Assembly: GCA_016882265.1 (NCBI GenBank)
Contig: VGVB01000001.1
Location: forward strand, 162,882-226,881
DNA length: 64,000 nt
Source: Gammaproteobacteria bacterium
Lineage (GTDB): Bacteria > Pseudomonadota > Gammaproteobacteria > Steroidobacterales > Steroidobacteraceae
Direction: 5' to 3'
Below the pieces are notes generated by a model. That model did no database searches. It saw only the letters and a list, made by a program, of their open reading frames with translations, and was not told the origin of the DNA. Made by a program: the position numbers and the translations under genes. Below, piece after piece: positions 55,732 to 63,923 of this stretch. Positions within the stretch are counted from its first letter, which is position 1. The number at the start of each line of letters is the position of its first letter.

Positions 55732-57780
55732 ATGGACACGCGCCGTACCACCACCGCTGTTCCGCTCCGCACACCGCTGCTGCGCGGTGACCGGCGCCCG
55801 CGGGTCGCGCTGATCGGCCGGCAGCAGACCGGCAAGAGCACGATCTTCCGTGCCGCCTCCAGCGCCGCGCCGAGCCACGCGCGGCTGGCCGGCGAGTCGG
55901 CCTACGAGGAATGCCTGGTCGGCCTCGGCCTCGAGGAAATCTCGCTGGTCGATCTGCCGTCGATCGAGTCGCTGCACCGCCTGCGCGAGGCGGACCGCGT
56001 CGTGCTGATGTACCTGCTGTGGGGCGACCGCTGGCCGGACATCGCGCGGCACGAACCACAGCAGCCGACCGCGCCGTTCCGGGCGCCCGACGTGCTGGTG
56101 CAGGTCGTGGATGCGACCGCGCTCGACCGCGACCTCGAGCTGAGCCTCGAGCTGACGCTGCTCGGCCGGCCGCTGGTGATCGCGCTCAACCGCATGGACG
56201 AGGCGCGTGACAAGGGGCTGTACGTCAACGCGAAAGCGCTGTCCGAGCGGCTCGGCGTGCCGGTCGTGCCGACCGTCGCGCACATGGGCATGGGGCTCAC
56301 CGACCTCTTCGCCGCGGCCCTCGAAGCGGCGCGCGAGCAGACCCGGCCGGTGCCGCAACTGCTGTCCGGGCACATCCGCCGCGGTCTCGCCTCGCTCGAC
56401 GCGCTGCTGGCGCGACCCGAGATCGAGCAGGCGTTCCGCGTGCCGCAGCCGCTGCTGCTGATGCAGCTCGCCGAGAACGACGACTGGTTCCTGCACGAAT
56501 TCGCCGAACACTTCCCGGCGCTGCTGCCCGAGGTCGAGGCCGCGCGGCTCGTGGCGCAGCAGTCGCTACCGCGCCCGCTGTCGGACGAGCTGCACGCCGA
56601 CCGTCACTACCGGGCCGCGTTGCTGTACGAGGCGGTCACCCGGCTCGGCACGCGCGAGGACAGCGAGTGGTGGAAGCGCTGGCTCGACGAGCTGTTCCTG
56701 CACCCGCGCTGGGGCCTGATCGGCAGTCTCGCCGTGTTCGCCCTGGTGCTGTTCATGGTGTTCAAGGTCAGCGTGCTGCTCGACAGCCTGACCTCGGCGC
56801 GGCTGGTCGCCTGGCTCGGCGAATGGCAGCCGGCGACGACCGCGGGTGTCGTCGGTCTGGCCGTCGCCCAGGGCCTGGTCGGCATGATCGGCATCGTCGT
56901 GCCGTATATGCTGCCGCTGGTGCTGCTGCTGGTCGCGCTCGAGGAATCCGGCATCATGCACCGCGTGGCCTTCGTCGTGGACCGCGGCTTCCACGCGATC
57001 GGTCTGCACGGCGGCGTCGCCGTGCCGTTCCTGATCGGCCTCGGCTGCAACGTGCCGGCGATCTCGTCGGTCGCCGCCACGGCGAGCGGCCGCGAGCGCA
57101 TCATCGCTTCACTGCTGATCACCTTCGTGCCCTGCTCGGCGCGCTCCGCGATCGTGCTCGCGCTCGGCGGCAAGTATCTCGGCGTGACCGGCGTGATCGC
57201 GATCTTCGCGTTGGCGATGCTGACCGTGGCGGTGCTCGGCCGCCTGCTCGGGCGGCGCTACCCGGAGAGCGTGCGCGGCCTCGTGCTCGAGATTCCCGCC
57301 TATCGCCTGCCGGACTGGGCGACGATGCTGCGCAATACCTGGGCGCGCACCAGCGACATTCTGACGATCGTCACGCCGCTGCTGGTCGCCGGCAGCGTCG
57401 TGCTGGCGCTGCTCGCGCATTTCGGCGCGGATGCCGTCATCAATGCGCTGCTGCTGCCGGTGACCTCCTGGTGGCTCGGCCTGCCGGTCGTGCTCGGTGT
57501 GCCGATCCTGTTCGGCATCCTGCGCAAGGAACTGTCGCTGCTGATGATCTTTCAGGCGCTCGGCACGATGGAGATCGGGCCGCTGCTCGACTGGGTGCAG
57601 ATCCTGACCTTCCTCGTGTTCCTGACGCTGTACATCCCCTGCGTCTCGACCTTCGCCGTGATGCTGAAGACGATCGGCCGGCGCGAGGCGTGGTTCTCGG
57701 TCTCGCTTTCGGTGGGCGTGGCGCTGGTGCTCGCCGGCCTCGTGCGGGCCGGGGCGGAGGTGCTGCGGGTCGTGGGGTAG
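55732..57780 (+). CDS. feoB: Variant FeoB-like ferrous-iron (metal) transporter
   Basis: 682 aa. N-terminal GTPase domain: G1 GRQQTGKS near residue 29, G3 reads DLPS rather than DxPG, G4 NRMD. The polytopic domain has both FeoB gates: GLGCNVPAISS with the conserved Cys, and VPCSARSAIVLAL plus FGILRKELSLL. Canonical NPNSGKTTLFN is replaced by RQQTGKSTIFR and the G2 element is not evident, so GTP use may differ. No feoA or feoC is adjacent. Fe(II) is the likely cargo, but a related metal is possible. Confidence 0.83.
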   Translation: MDTRRTTTAVPLRTPLLRGDRRPRVALIGRQQTGKSTIFRAASSAAPSHARLAGESAYEECLVGLGLEEISLVDLPSIESLHRLREADRVVLMYLLWGDRWPDIARHEPQQPTAPFRAPDVLVQVVDATALDRDLELSLELTLLGRPLVIALNRMDEARDKGLYVNAKALSERLGVPVVPTVAHMGMGLTDLFAAALEAAREQTRPVPQLLSGHIRRGLASLDALLARPEIEQAFRVPQPLLLMQLAENDDWFLHEFAEHFPALLPEVEAARLVAQQSLPRPLSDELHADRHYRAALLYEAVTRLGTREDSEWWKRWLDELFLHPRWGLIGSLAVFALVLFMVFKVSVLLDSLTSARLVAWLGEWQPATTAGVVGLAVAQGLVGMIGIVVPYMLPLVLLLVALEESGIMHRVAFVVDRGFHAIGLHGGVAVPFLIGLGCNVPAISSVAATASGRERIIASLLITFVPCSARSAIVLALGGKYLGVTGVIAIFALAMLTVAVLGRLLGRRYPESVRGLVLEIPAYRLPDWATMLRNTWARTSDILTIVTPLLVAGSVVLALLAHFGADAVINALLLPVTSWWLGLPVVLGVPILFGILRKELSLLMIFQALGTMEIGPLLDWVQILTFLVFLTLYIPCVSTFAVMLKTIGRREAWFSVSLSVGVALVLAGLVRAGAEVLRVVG

Positions 57781-57791
57781 CGGAAATCCAC

Positions 57792-57819
57792 TTGGACAAG
57801 CGGCAATTGTCACTATACT
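57792..57819 (+). promoter_or_regulatory. Probable higBA promoter
   Basis: -35-like TTGGAC (57792-57797), a 16-nt spacer and -10 TATACT (57814-57819), about 31 nt before the toxin start. The -10 is embedded in CTATACTATAC, a short repeat that could be part of an operator. The -35 matches poorly, so this is a weak call. Confidence 0.35.
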
Positions 57820-57849
57820 ATACGCAGAGCAATTGGGGGATCGGCGCCA

Positions 57850-58128
57850 TTGATTCGGCGTTTCCGGCATAAGGGGTTGGAACGCCTGTACCGGCTGGGC
57901 AGTGCCAAGGGCGTGCAGGCTGCCGTTGCCGACAAGATAGCCCGTATACTCGCGCGTCTCGACGTGGCCACGGGTCCGGAGCAGATGGGCCTTCCCGGTT
58001 GGCGATTGCACCCGCTGAAGGGCGATCTCAGGGGCTTCTGGTCCGTGTCGGTGAACGCAAACTGGAGAATCGTGTTCCGGTTCGACGGCGCGGACGCTGT
58101 CGACGTGGACTTGGTTGACTATCACTGA
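57850..58128 (+). CDS. higB: HigB/RelE-type ribosome-dependent mRNase toxin
   Basis: 92 aa from TTG; GGGGGA lies 9 nt upstream. RelE fold of the HigB branch: [17 protein letters not shown] at the start, [30 protein letters not shown], then DVDLVDYH at the end. The catalytic basic and aromatic residues of the family are in the last two segments. It lies upstream of its antitoxin, the inverted order typical of hig loci. Confidence 0.92.
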   Translation: MIRRFRHKGLERLYRLGSAKGVQAAVADKIARILARLDVATGPEQMGLPGWRLHPLKGDLRGFWSVSVNANWRIVFRFDGADAVDVDLVDYH

Positions 58129-58147
58129 GGAGCAAGGAGGTGCTGTT

Positions 58148-58459
58148 GTGCCCATGAAGCAGCCGCCCCACCCGGGATCGTCGGTTCGTTTTGACTGTCT
58201 GGAGCCGCTCGGGCTTTCGGTGACGGAGGCTGCGAAGGCGCTTGGCATCACCCGGCAGGCGCTGAACAACCTCGTCAACGGCAAAGCCGGAATTTCGCCG
58301 GAGATGGCCATTCGTCTCGACAAGGCCTTTGGCGGGACCGCCGAGGCTTGGTTGGCATTGCAGACCGCTTTTGACCTGGCCATGGCTCGCCAGTCCGGGA
58401 AGTCGATCCTGGTCAAGCGCATCAGCACTCGGGCCCGAGAGGGCCATAGCCGAGTGTAG
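58148..58459 (+). CDS. higA: HigA-type XRE antitoxin
   Basis: 103 aa. GTG start with a near-perfect AAGGAGG 7 nt upstream; the ATG two codons later is possible. HigA signature: [19 protein letters not shown], then [31 protein letters not shown], an XRE helix-turn-helix. The C-terminus [16 protein letters not shown] is characteristic. It neutralises HigB and represses its own promoter. The last residues ([11 protein letters not shown]) extend slightly beyond the usual end. Confidence 0.93.
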   Translation: MPMKQPPHPGSSVRFDCLEPLGLSVTEAAKALGITRQALNNLVNGKAGISPEMAIRLDKAFGGTAEAWLALQTAFDLAMARQSGKSILVKRISTRAREGHSRV

Positions 58460-58517
58460 TCGCAGCCGGACCCAGGGCTGCAAAGCGGAGATTGCTGCAG
58501 CGCCTGCGCCGTCCGCC

Positions 58518-59372
58518 TCAGATCCTGAAGATCCGCCTGGCGTTGCCGCTCATGATCTTGAGCGCGCGGTCTTCCTGGATGCCGAGGCGGTCCATGCCCT
58601 CGCAGTAGCGCTCCCAGGACAGGCCGTTCGAGCCGAAGAGCACTTTCTCCGAGCCGGCCTTGCCCTTCATGTACTGCACGAGCTGCGGCGCGATGTACTG
58701 CGGCAGCCAGGCGCTGATATTGATGTACACGTTCGGCCACTTGGTCGCGACCGCGACCATCTCATCGACCCACGGATAGCCGGTGTGCGTGCCGATCAAC
58801 ACCAGATCCGGGAAGTCGCAGGCGATGCGGTCGAGCTGCATCGGCCGGCCGAATTCGCTCGGCATGGCTTCGAGCACGTGCCCGACCTGCATCGAGACCG
58901 GCACGCCCATTTCCTCGCAGCGCGCGTACAGCGGGTACATCTTGCGGTGGTCGAGACCGATGTCGTAGCCGTAGATGTGGATGTACACGCCCTTGTAGCC
59001 GCGCTTGGTCACGTCCTCCTCGAGCTTGGCGAGGCTGGCGCGGATGTTGAACGGGTCGTAGTCGCCGAGCCCATAGACGCGGCCGGGGTACTTTCTGGTC
59101 AGGTCGGTGATCTGCTGGGTCATGTCCGCGGCGAAGCGTTCCTGCCGGCGGTACGACCAGGCGAGCAGGTCGGTGGCGAGAATGGTCTCGACGCCGGCGG
59201 CGTCCATCGCGGCGATGAGCTGCGGGCCATTGTCGTAACCCTCGCCCCAGGCCGCCTCGACCTGGCACTTCAGTTCGCCCCTGGAGTTGGTTGCCTCGAC
59301 CCAGGTCTTCTTCCACTCCTTGAGCAGCAGCGGATACAGGCAGTCAATGGCCTTCATGTCGCGCGTGTTCAT
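58518..59372 (-). CDS. Amidohydrolase-2-fold protein missing metal ligands
   Basis: 284 aa. The C-terminal part follows amidohydrolase-2 proteins (GTHTGYPWVDEMVAVA, KVLFGSNGLSWERY, ALKIMSGNARRIF). However, the N-terminal HxH is replaced by IDCLYP and the catalytic Asp in GSD by Asn (GSNG). Of the usual ligands only the His residues in IHIYG and THTG remain. It may be a binding or regulatory protein, or a metal-independent hydrolase. GGGAGAG precedes the ATG. It stands alone on the minus strand between higBA and regBA. Confidence 0.82.
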   Translation of the reverse strand: MNTRDMKAIDCLYPLLLKEWKKTWVEATNSRGELKCQVEAAWGEGYDNGPQLIAAMDAAGVETILATDLLAWSYRRQERFAADMTQQITDLTRKYPGRVYGLGDYDPFNIRASLAKLEEDVTKRGYKGVYIHIYGYDIGLDHRKMYPLYARCEEMGVPVSMQVGHVLEAMPSEFGRPMQLDRIACDFPDLVLIGTHTGYPWVDEMVAVATKWPNVYINISAWLPQYIAPQLVQYMKGKAGSEKVLFGSNGLSWERYCEGMDRLGIQEDRALKIMSGNARRIFRI

Positions 59373-59484
59373 CGTCTCTCCCGTGTGGACCCGGAGCCCG
59401 GCGGACAGTGCCCGATACAGCCGCCTGGCCGGATTTTTTGCGGCGCACATCGTACCGGGCCGGCCCGCTCACTACAATGCGGGC

Positions 59485-60756
59485 ATGCCGCCGCAACCCT
59501 CCCCGTCGAGCAACGCGATAAACCTGCGGCGGCTCAATGGCTTGCGGCTGATCGTGCTGGCCGCCGAAGTCCTCGTCGTGTGGCTGGCGGTAACCCGCTG
59601 GCTGCTGCCGCTGCCGGTCCGCGCGCTCGCCGCGCTGTTTCTCGCGGCCGCCGCGGCCAGCGTCCTGACCGCCATCCGGCTGCGGTTCGCCGGCGAGGTC
59701 GGCGATCGGGAGCTGTTCGCCCAGCTCGCGCTCGAGGTGCTGGCCTTCACGGTGCTGCTGTACCTGACCGGCGGCGCGAGCAACCCGTTCGCGCCGTTCT
59801 ACCTGCTGCCGCTCGTGCTGACCGCGATGGCGCTGCCGGGAGGCTATGCCTGGGCGATGATCGGGCTGACCGTGCTGTGCTACTCGCTGCTGGTGCGCTG
59901 GTATCTGCCGCTGGCGGAGGTCCACGCCGGCCATGGCGATCACGGTGGCACCGGCTTGCACGATCTCGGCATGTGGACCGGCTTCGTGTTCAGCGCGCTG
60001 CTGATCGGCGGCTTCGCGGTGCGCATGGGCCGCTCGGTGCGCGAGCGCGACCGGCGCATCGCCCGGTTGCACGAGCAGCAGTTGCAGCAGGAACATCTGC
60101 TCGCACTCGGTACGCTCGCCACCGGCGCCGCGCACGAGCTCGGCACGCCGCTGGCCACACTGGCGGTCGTACTGAAGGATACGGACACCGCGGAACCGCT
60201 GGGCGCGGCGCGGCTCACGCTGCTGCGTGAGCAGGTCGCGCGCTGCCGCGCGATCCTCGGTTCGCTGACCGCGAGCGCCGGCGCGCTGCGCGCCGAGTCC
60301 GGCCAGGCGACCGATCTCGACGACTGGCTGCGGCGGCTGCTCGAGCGCTGGCAGCGCGACCGTCCCGGCGTGCAGCTCGAGGCTGCGCTCGACGGTTCGC
60401 GGCCGGCGCCGCGTCTGGTCGCCGAGCAGACGCTCGAGCACGCGATCATCAATGTGCTGAACAACGCGGCCGATGCTTCACCGCAGGCGGTGCGGGTGCG
60501 CGCGCACTGGACCCGCGATGAACTGATGCTCGAGGTCTGTGATCGCGGCGGCGGGCTCGCACCGGAGCTGCACGGGCGGATCGGTACCGCCGGCCTGACC
60601 ACCAAGGAGGATGGCCTCGGCCTTGGCCTGTTCCTGAGCCTGCATACGCTGCGGCGCTTCGGCGGCGAGGCGCAACTCGCGGAGCGCGACGGTGGCGGTA
60701 CCTGCTGCCGCCTGCGCCTGCCGCTCGCGCATCTCCGGATCGACGATGAGCGCTGA
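59485..60756 (+). CDS. regB: RegB/PrrB-type redox-sensing histidine kinase
   Basis: 423 aa. Five to six N-terminal membrane helices with the ubiquinone-binding loop GGASNPF (residues 96-102). Then the H-box GAAHELGTPLATLAVVL with His217, the redox-active Cys254 in QVARCRAIL (position of the RegB dimerisation Cys), and ATPase motifs NVLNNAADA and GLGLGLFLS. RegB-type kinases sense the quinone-pool redox state and control respiration, CO2/N fixation and hydrogenase genes. It overlaps the response regulator by 11 bp. Confidence 0.92.
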   Translation: MPPQPSPSSNAINLRRLNGLRLIVLAAEVLVVWLAVTRWLLPLPVRALAALFLAAAAASVLTAIRLRFAGEVGDRELFAQLALEVLAFTVLLYLTGGASNPFAPFYLLPLVLTAMALPGGYAWAMIGLTVLCYSLLVRWYLPLAEVHAGHGDHGGTGLHDLGMWTGFVFSALLIGGFAVRMGRSVRERDRRIARLHEQQLQQEHLLALGTLATGAAHELGTPLATLAVVLKDTDTAEPLGAARLTLLREQVARCRAILGSLTASAGALRAESGQATDLDDWLRRLLERWQRDRPGVQLEAALDGSRPAPRLVAEQTLEHAIINVLNNAADASPQAVRVRAHWTRDELMLEVCDRGGGLAPELHGRIGTAGLTTKEDGLGLGLFLSLHTLRRFGGEAQLAERDGGGTCCRLRLPLAHLRIDDER

Positions 60757-61300
60757 CGCAGCCGATCTCGACCGGCCGACGCTGCTGATCGTCGATGACG
60801 ACGCGACCTTTGCCGGCGTGCTCGCCGCCGCCTTCGAGCGGCGCGGCTATGCCGTGCGCGTGGGTCACTCGACGGAGGCCGGCATCGCGCTCGCCCGCGC
60901 GGAGTCGCCGGAATTCGCGGTCGTGGACCTCAGAATGCCCGGCGGCTCGGGCCTCGAACTGGTGCAGGCCTTGCAGCAGCAGGACGAGAACACGCGCATC
61001 GTCGTGCTGACGGGCTATGCCTCGATCGCAACCGCGGTCGAAGCGATCAAGCTCGGCGCCGTGCACTACCTGGCCAAGCCGGCCGACGCCGACGAGATCC
61101 AGGCGGCGTTCTATCGGGATGCGGGCGATCCCGACGTGGAGATCCCGCCACGACCGCTCTCGGTCGGCCGCCTCGAGTGGGAGCACATCCAGCGCGTGCT
61201 GCAGGAGTGCGAGGGCAACGTCTCGGCGACCGCGCGCCGGCTCGGCATGCATCGGCGCACGCTGCAGCGCAAGCTGCAGAAGCGGCCGTCGCGCAACTGA
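60746..61300 (+). CDS. regA: RegA/PrrA/ActR-type response regulator
   Basis: 184 aa. Receiver domain with phospho-acceptor Asp61 in FAVVDLRMPGGSG, acidic pocket IVDDD, and Lys in LAKPADADE. Linker IPPRPLSVGRLEWEH, then a Fis-type HTH whose sequence (WEHIQRVLQECEGNVSATARRL, then HRRTLQRKLQKRPSR) is the near-invariant RegA recognition region. It is translated from an ATG inside regB. Expected to bind GCG-N-C/G-N-CGC palindromes, one of which follows directly. Confidence 0.93.
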   Translation: MSADAADLDRPTLLIVDDDATFAGVLAAAFERRGYAVRVGHSTEAGIALARAESPEFAVVDLRMPGGSGLELVQALQQQDENTRIVVLTGYASIATAVEAIKLGAVHYLAKPADADEIQAAFYRDAGDPDVEIPPRPLSVGRLEWEHIQRVLQECEGNVSATARRLGMHRRTLQRKLQKRPSRN

Positions 61301-61308
61301 GGCCCGGC

Positions 61309-61325
61309 TGCGACAACATGTCGCA
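61309..61325. promoter_or_regulatory. RegA-box-like perfect palindrome
   Basis: TGCGACAACATGTCGCA: perfect 7-bp arms TGCGACA and TGTCGCA around ACA. This fits the GCGRC...GNCGC pattern described for RegA/RegR/PrrA sites. It lies 9 nt after the regA stop and 60 nt before the start of the TonB receptor gene, so it may link regA and the receptor to redox control. The site is read from the sequence; its function is inference. Confidence 0.55.
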
Positions 61326-61384
61326 TTCCCAGCCGCAACCTGCCCGGCAAGAATTCCGGCCTGCACTTCCGGGGAGGCTGGATC

Positions 61385-63625
61385 ATGGGACTGCGGCGGC
61401 TGACTCTTGGCATGGCGCTGCTCGGCGCGAGCGGCGCAGCGGCGGGCGCGGAGCCGCTGCAGACAGTCATCGTGCGCGCGAGCCGGATCACTCTGCCGGC
61501 CGCCGCGGGCGTGCAGGAAGTCGAGGCTGCGAACCACGCCCGCCGCCGGGTCTCCTCGAGCGACACGGCGGAACTGCTGCAGGAAGTGCCTGGCGTCAGC
61601 CTGGTCGGTGCTGGCGGCGTCTCCAGCCTGCCAGCGATCCACGGCCTTGCCGACGATCGCCTGCGCGTGAAGGTGGACGGCATGGACCTGATCGCCGCCT
61701 GTCCGAATCACATGAACCCGGCGCTGTCCTATCTCGACCTGTCGCAGGTCGGGACGCTGCGCGTGTACGCCGGGCTCACGCCGGTCAGCGTCGGCGGCGA
61801 CAGCATCGGCGGCACGATCATCGCTGAGACCGCCGCGCCGTGGTTCGCCGCGGCCGGGCAGGACGCCGTGCTGCGGGGCGAAGGGGGCACGTTCTACCGC
61901 AGCAACGGCGCCGGGCAGGGCGGCAACGTCGCCGCGACCTTCGCCGGCGAGCGCCTGAGCCTGTCGTATTCCGGTGCCTTCGCTCAGGCGGACAACTACA
62001 AGGCCGGCGGCGCGTTCCGCAGCTTTGTCGCGACCGGGCGCGACGGGCACACGCTGCCGGTCGATGAGGTCGGTTCGACCGGCTACGAGACGCGCAACCA
62101 CCGCGTCGTGCTCGCGCTGCGTTCCGCGCGGCAAGTGCTCGAGATCGGGCTCGGCTACCAGGACATGCCCGATCAGCTCTATCCGAACCAGCGCATGGAT
62201 CTGCTCGAGAACACGCAGCGCGTCGTCAATGCGCGCTGGTTCGGCCAGTTCGAGCGCGGCGCCCTCGAGGCGCGCGCCTACCACGAGCAGGTCGAACACC
62301 TCATGGACTTCGGCGCCGACAAGCGCTACTGGTACGGCTCGAACTCCGGCACCGGTGCGCCGTGCTCACCGATCCGCTTCATGGGCGACCCGGCCGGCAC
62401 CTGCGCCGCCGGCATGCCCATGCACACCAGGGGCCTGACCACCGGCGCGGCGCTGCGCACCGACATTCGGCTGGGTGCCGGCGACCTGCTGCGCGCCGGT
62501 CTCGAATACCAGCGCTACCGGCTCGACGACTGGTGGCCGGCCTCGGGCGGCGGCATGGGACCCGGCGTCTTCTGGAACATCAGCGACGGCGAGCGCGACC
62601 GCCGGGCGCTGTTCCTCGAGTGGGAAGCGCGGCCGGGCACGCAGTGGACGACCTTACTCGGTGTGCGCTTCGAGCGTGTCGCGAGCGATGCCGGCGAAGT
62701 GCGAGGCTACAACACGATGCCGAACGCGCCCGGTGGCCAGTCCACCGAAGCCAGCGCCTTCAACGCGAGTGACCGCCGGCGCAGCGACGACAATTGGGAC
62801 TTCGCGGCGCTGGCGCGCTGGGAGGCCACGCCCGCAGTCGAGCTCGAGTTCGGCTACGCGCACAAGGTGCGCTCGCCGAGCCTGTACGAGCGCTACCCGT
62901 GGTCGACGTGGATGATGGCCGCGACGATGAACAACTTCGTCGGCGACGGCAACGGTTACGCCGGCAACCCGGACCTCGAACCCGAGGCGGCGGACACCGT
63001 CTCGGCAACGCTGACCTGGCACAGCGCGGACCGCCGCCGCGAGCTGCGCGTGGCGCCGTACTACACGCGCGTCGATGGCTACATCGACGCCGTGCGGCGC
63101 ACGATGTTCACACCGGGCAGCTTCAACGTGCTGACCTATGCGAACCAGTCGGCGCGGCTGCAGGGCCTCGACCTCTCGGGCCGCGTGCCGCTCGGGCAGA
63201 CGCCGATCGGCGAGTTTGGCCTGCAGGCGGTCGTCAGCCACGTCGCTGGCCGCAACCGCGTCAGTGGTGACGATCTGTACAACCTCATGCCGCTGCACGC
63301 GCGCTTGCGGCTCACCCACCAGCGCGGCGGCTGGGACAACAGTCTCGAACTGGTCGCCGTCGCCGACAAGGACGACGTTGCGGACGTGCGCAACGAGATC
63401 CCGACCCGCGGCTACGAGCTCGTGAACCTGAGCGCGAGCTATTCGTGGCAGCGCATCCGCGTGGACCTTGCGATTGAGAACCTGCTCGATCGTTTCTATT
63501 CGCTGCCACTTGGCGGTGCGTACATCGGCCAGGGCGGCACGATGAGCATGAACGGGATTCCCTGGGGCATCGCGGTGCCGGGCCGGGGGCGGTCGGTCAA
63601 TGTGGGGTTGACGGCGAGGTTTTGA
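61385..63625 (+). CDS. TonB-dependent receptor, copper-receptor (OprC/NosA)-like
   Basis: 746 aa. Signal peptide (LTLGMALLGASGAAAGAE), TonB box TVIVRAS, and plug with HGLADDRLRVKVDGM. Directly after it comes AACPNHMNPALSYLD, where Cys106 and Met110 give the CxxxM-type motif of OprC/NosA copper receptors. The barrel is complete to GRSVNVGLTARF, with a terminal Phe. GGGGAGG precedes the ATG. Position behind regBA and the RegA-like palindrome suggests redox-linked copper uptake (inference). Confidence 0.87.
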   Translation: MGLRRLTLGMALLGASGAAAGAEPLQTVIVRASRITLPAAAGVQEVEAANHARRRVSSSDTAELLQEVPGVSLVGAGGVSSLPAIHGLADDRLRVKVDGMDLIAACPNHMNPALSYLDLSQVGTLRVYAGLTPVSVGGDSIGGTIIAETAAPWFAAAGQDAVLRGEGGTFYRSNGAGQGGNVAATFAGERLSLSYSGAFAQADNYKAGGAFRSFVATGRDGHTLPVDEVGSTGYETRNHRVVLALRSARQVLEIGLGYQDMPDQLYPNQRMDLLENTQRVVNARWFGQFERGALEARAYHEQVEHLMDFGADKRYWYGSNSGTGAPCSPIRFMGDPAGTCAAGMPMHTRGLTTGAALRTDIRLGAGDLLRAGLEYQRYRLDDWWPASGGGMGPGVFWNISDGERDRRALFLEWEARPGTQWTTLLGVRFERVASDAGEVRGYNTMPNAPGGQSTEASAFNASDRRRSDDNWDFAALARWEATPAVELEFGYAHKVRSPSLYERYPWSTWMMAATMNNFVGDGNGYAGNPDLEPEAADTVSATLTWHSADRRRELRVAPYYTRVDGYIDAVRRTMFTPGSFNVLTYANQSARLQGLDLSGRVPLGQTPIGEFGLQAVVSHVAGRNRVSGDDLYNLMPLHARLRLTHQRGGWDNSLELVAVADKDDVADVRNEIPTRGYELVNLSASYSWQRIRVDLAIENLLDRFYSLPLGGAYIGQGGTMSMNGIPWGIAVPGRGRSVNVGLTARF

Positions 63626-63662
63626 ACGGCGGTTGGTAAAGGCGGGAGCTGCTGTCCGGCGG

Positions 63663-63682
63663 ACCGCCGAATATTCGGCGGT
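63663..63682. repeat. Perfect 20-bp palindrome after the TonB receptor
   Basis: ACCGCCGAATATTCGGCGGT is its own reverse complement and lies 37 bp after the receptor stop. No run of T follows, so a classical rho-independent terminator is not supported. It may be a terminator stem acting on RNA, an attachment or recombination core, or an operator for the receptor gene's antisense side. A DUF1016 relic and a probable mobile-element gene lie just beyond. Confidence 0.6.
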
Positions 63683-63718
63683 TCGCGCTGGAAATCTGTC
63701 GAGCGCCGGCACTCTGTT

Positions 63719-63859
63719 GTGATCATCATCGTGATCGCGGCGGACCTGTTCCGCATGCGGCAGTTCTACGAAGCGTACCGCGGCAACAAAAAAGTCTCAC
63801 CGCTGGTGAGACAATTGCCTTGGACGCATCACCTCACCATTCTATTGAGCCTTGCATAA
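63719..63859 (+). pseudogene. DUF1016/YhcG N-terminal-domain remnant
   Basis: About 46 codons open from GTG to TAA: RMRQFYEAYRGNKKVSPLVRQLPWTHHL is a close match to the N-terminal HTH-like domain of the YhcG/DUF1016 nuclease family, known from mobile and defence contexts. The normal start, the linker and the whole PD-(D/E)XK nuclease domain are missing, and the reading frame stops after HLTILLSLA. It is a relic at the edge of what looks like an inserted element. Confidence 0.62.
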
Positions 63860-63923
63860 ATGCCTTGCAACTTTTCCGTATGCCGTGAGTCCAATCCGAT
63901 GTACATTCCCGGACGGAGCGAGC

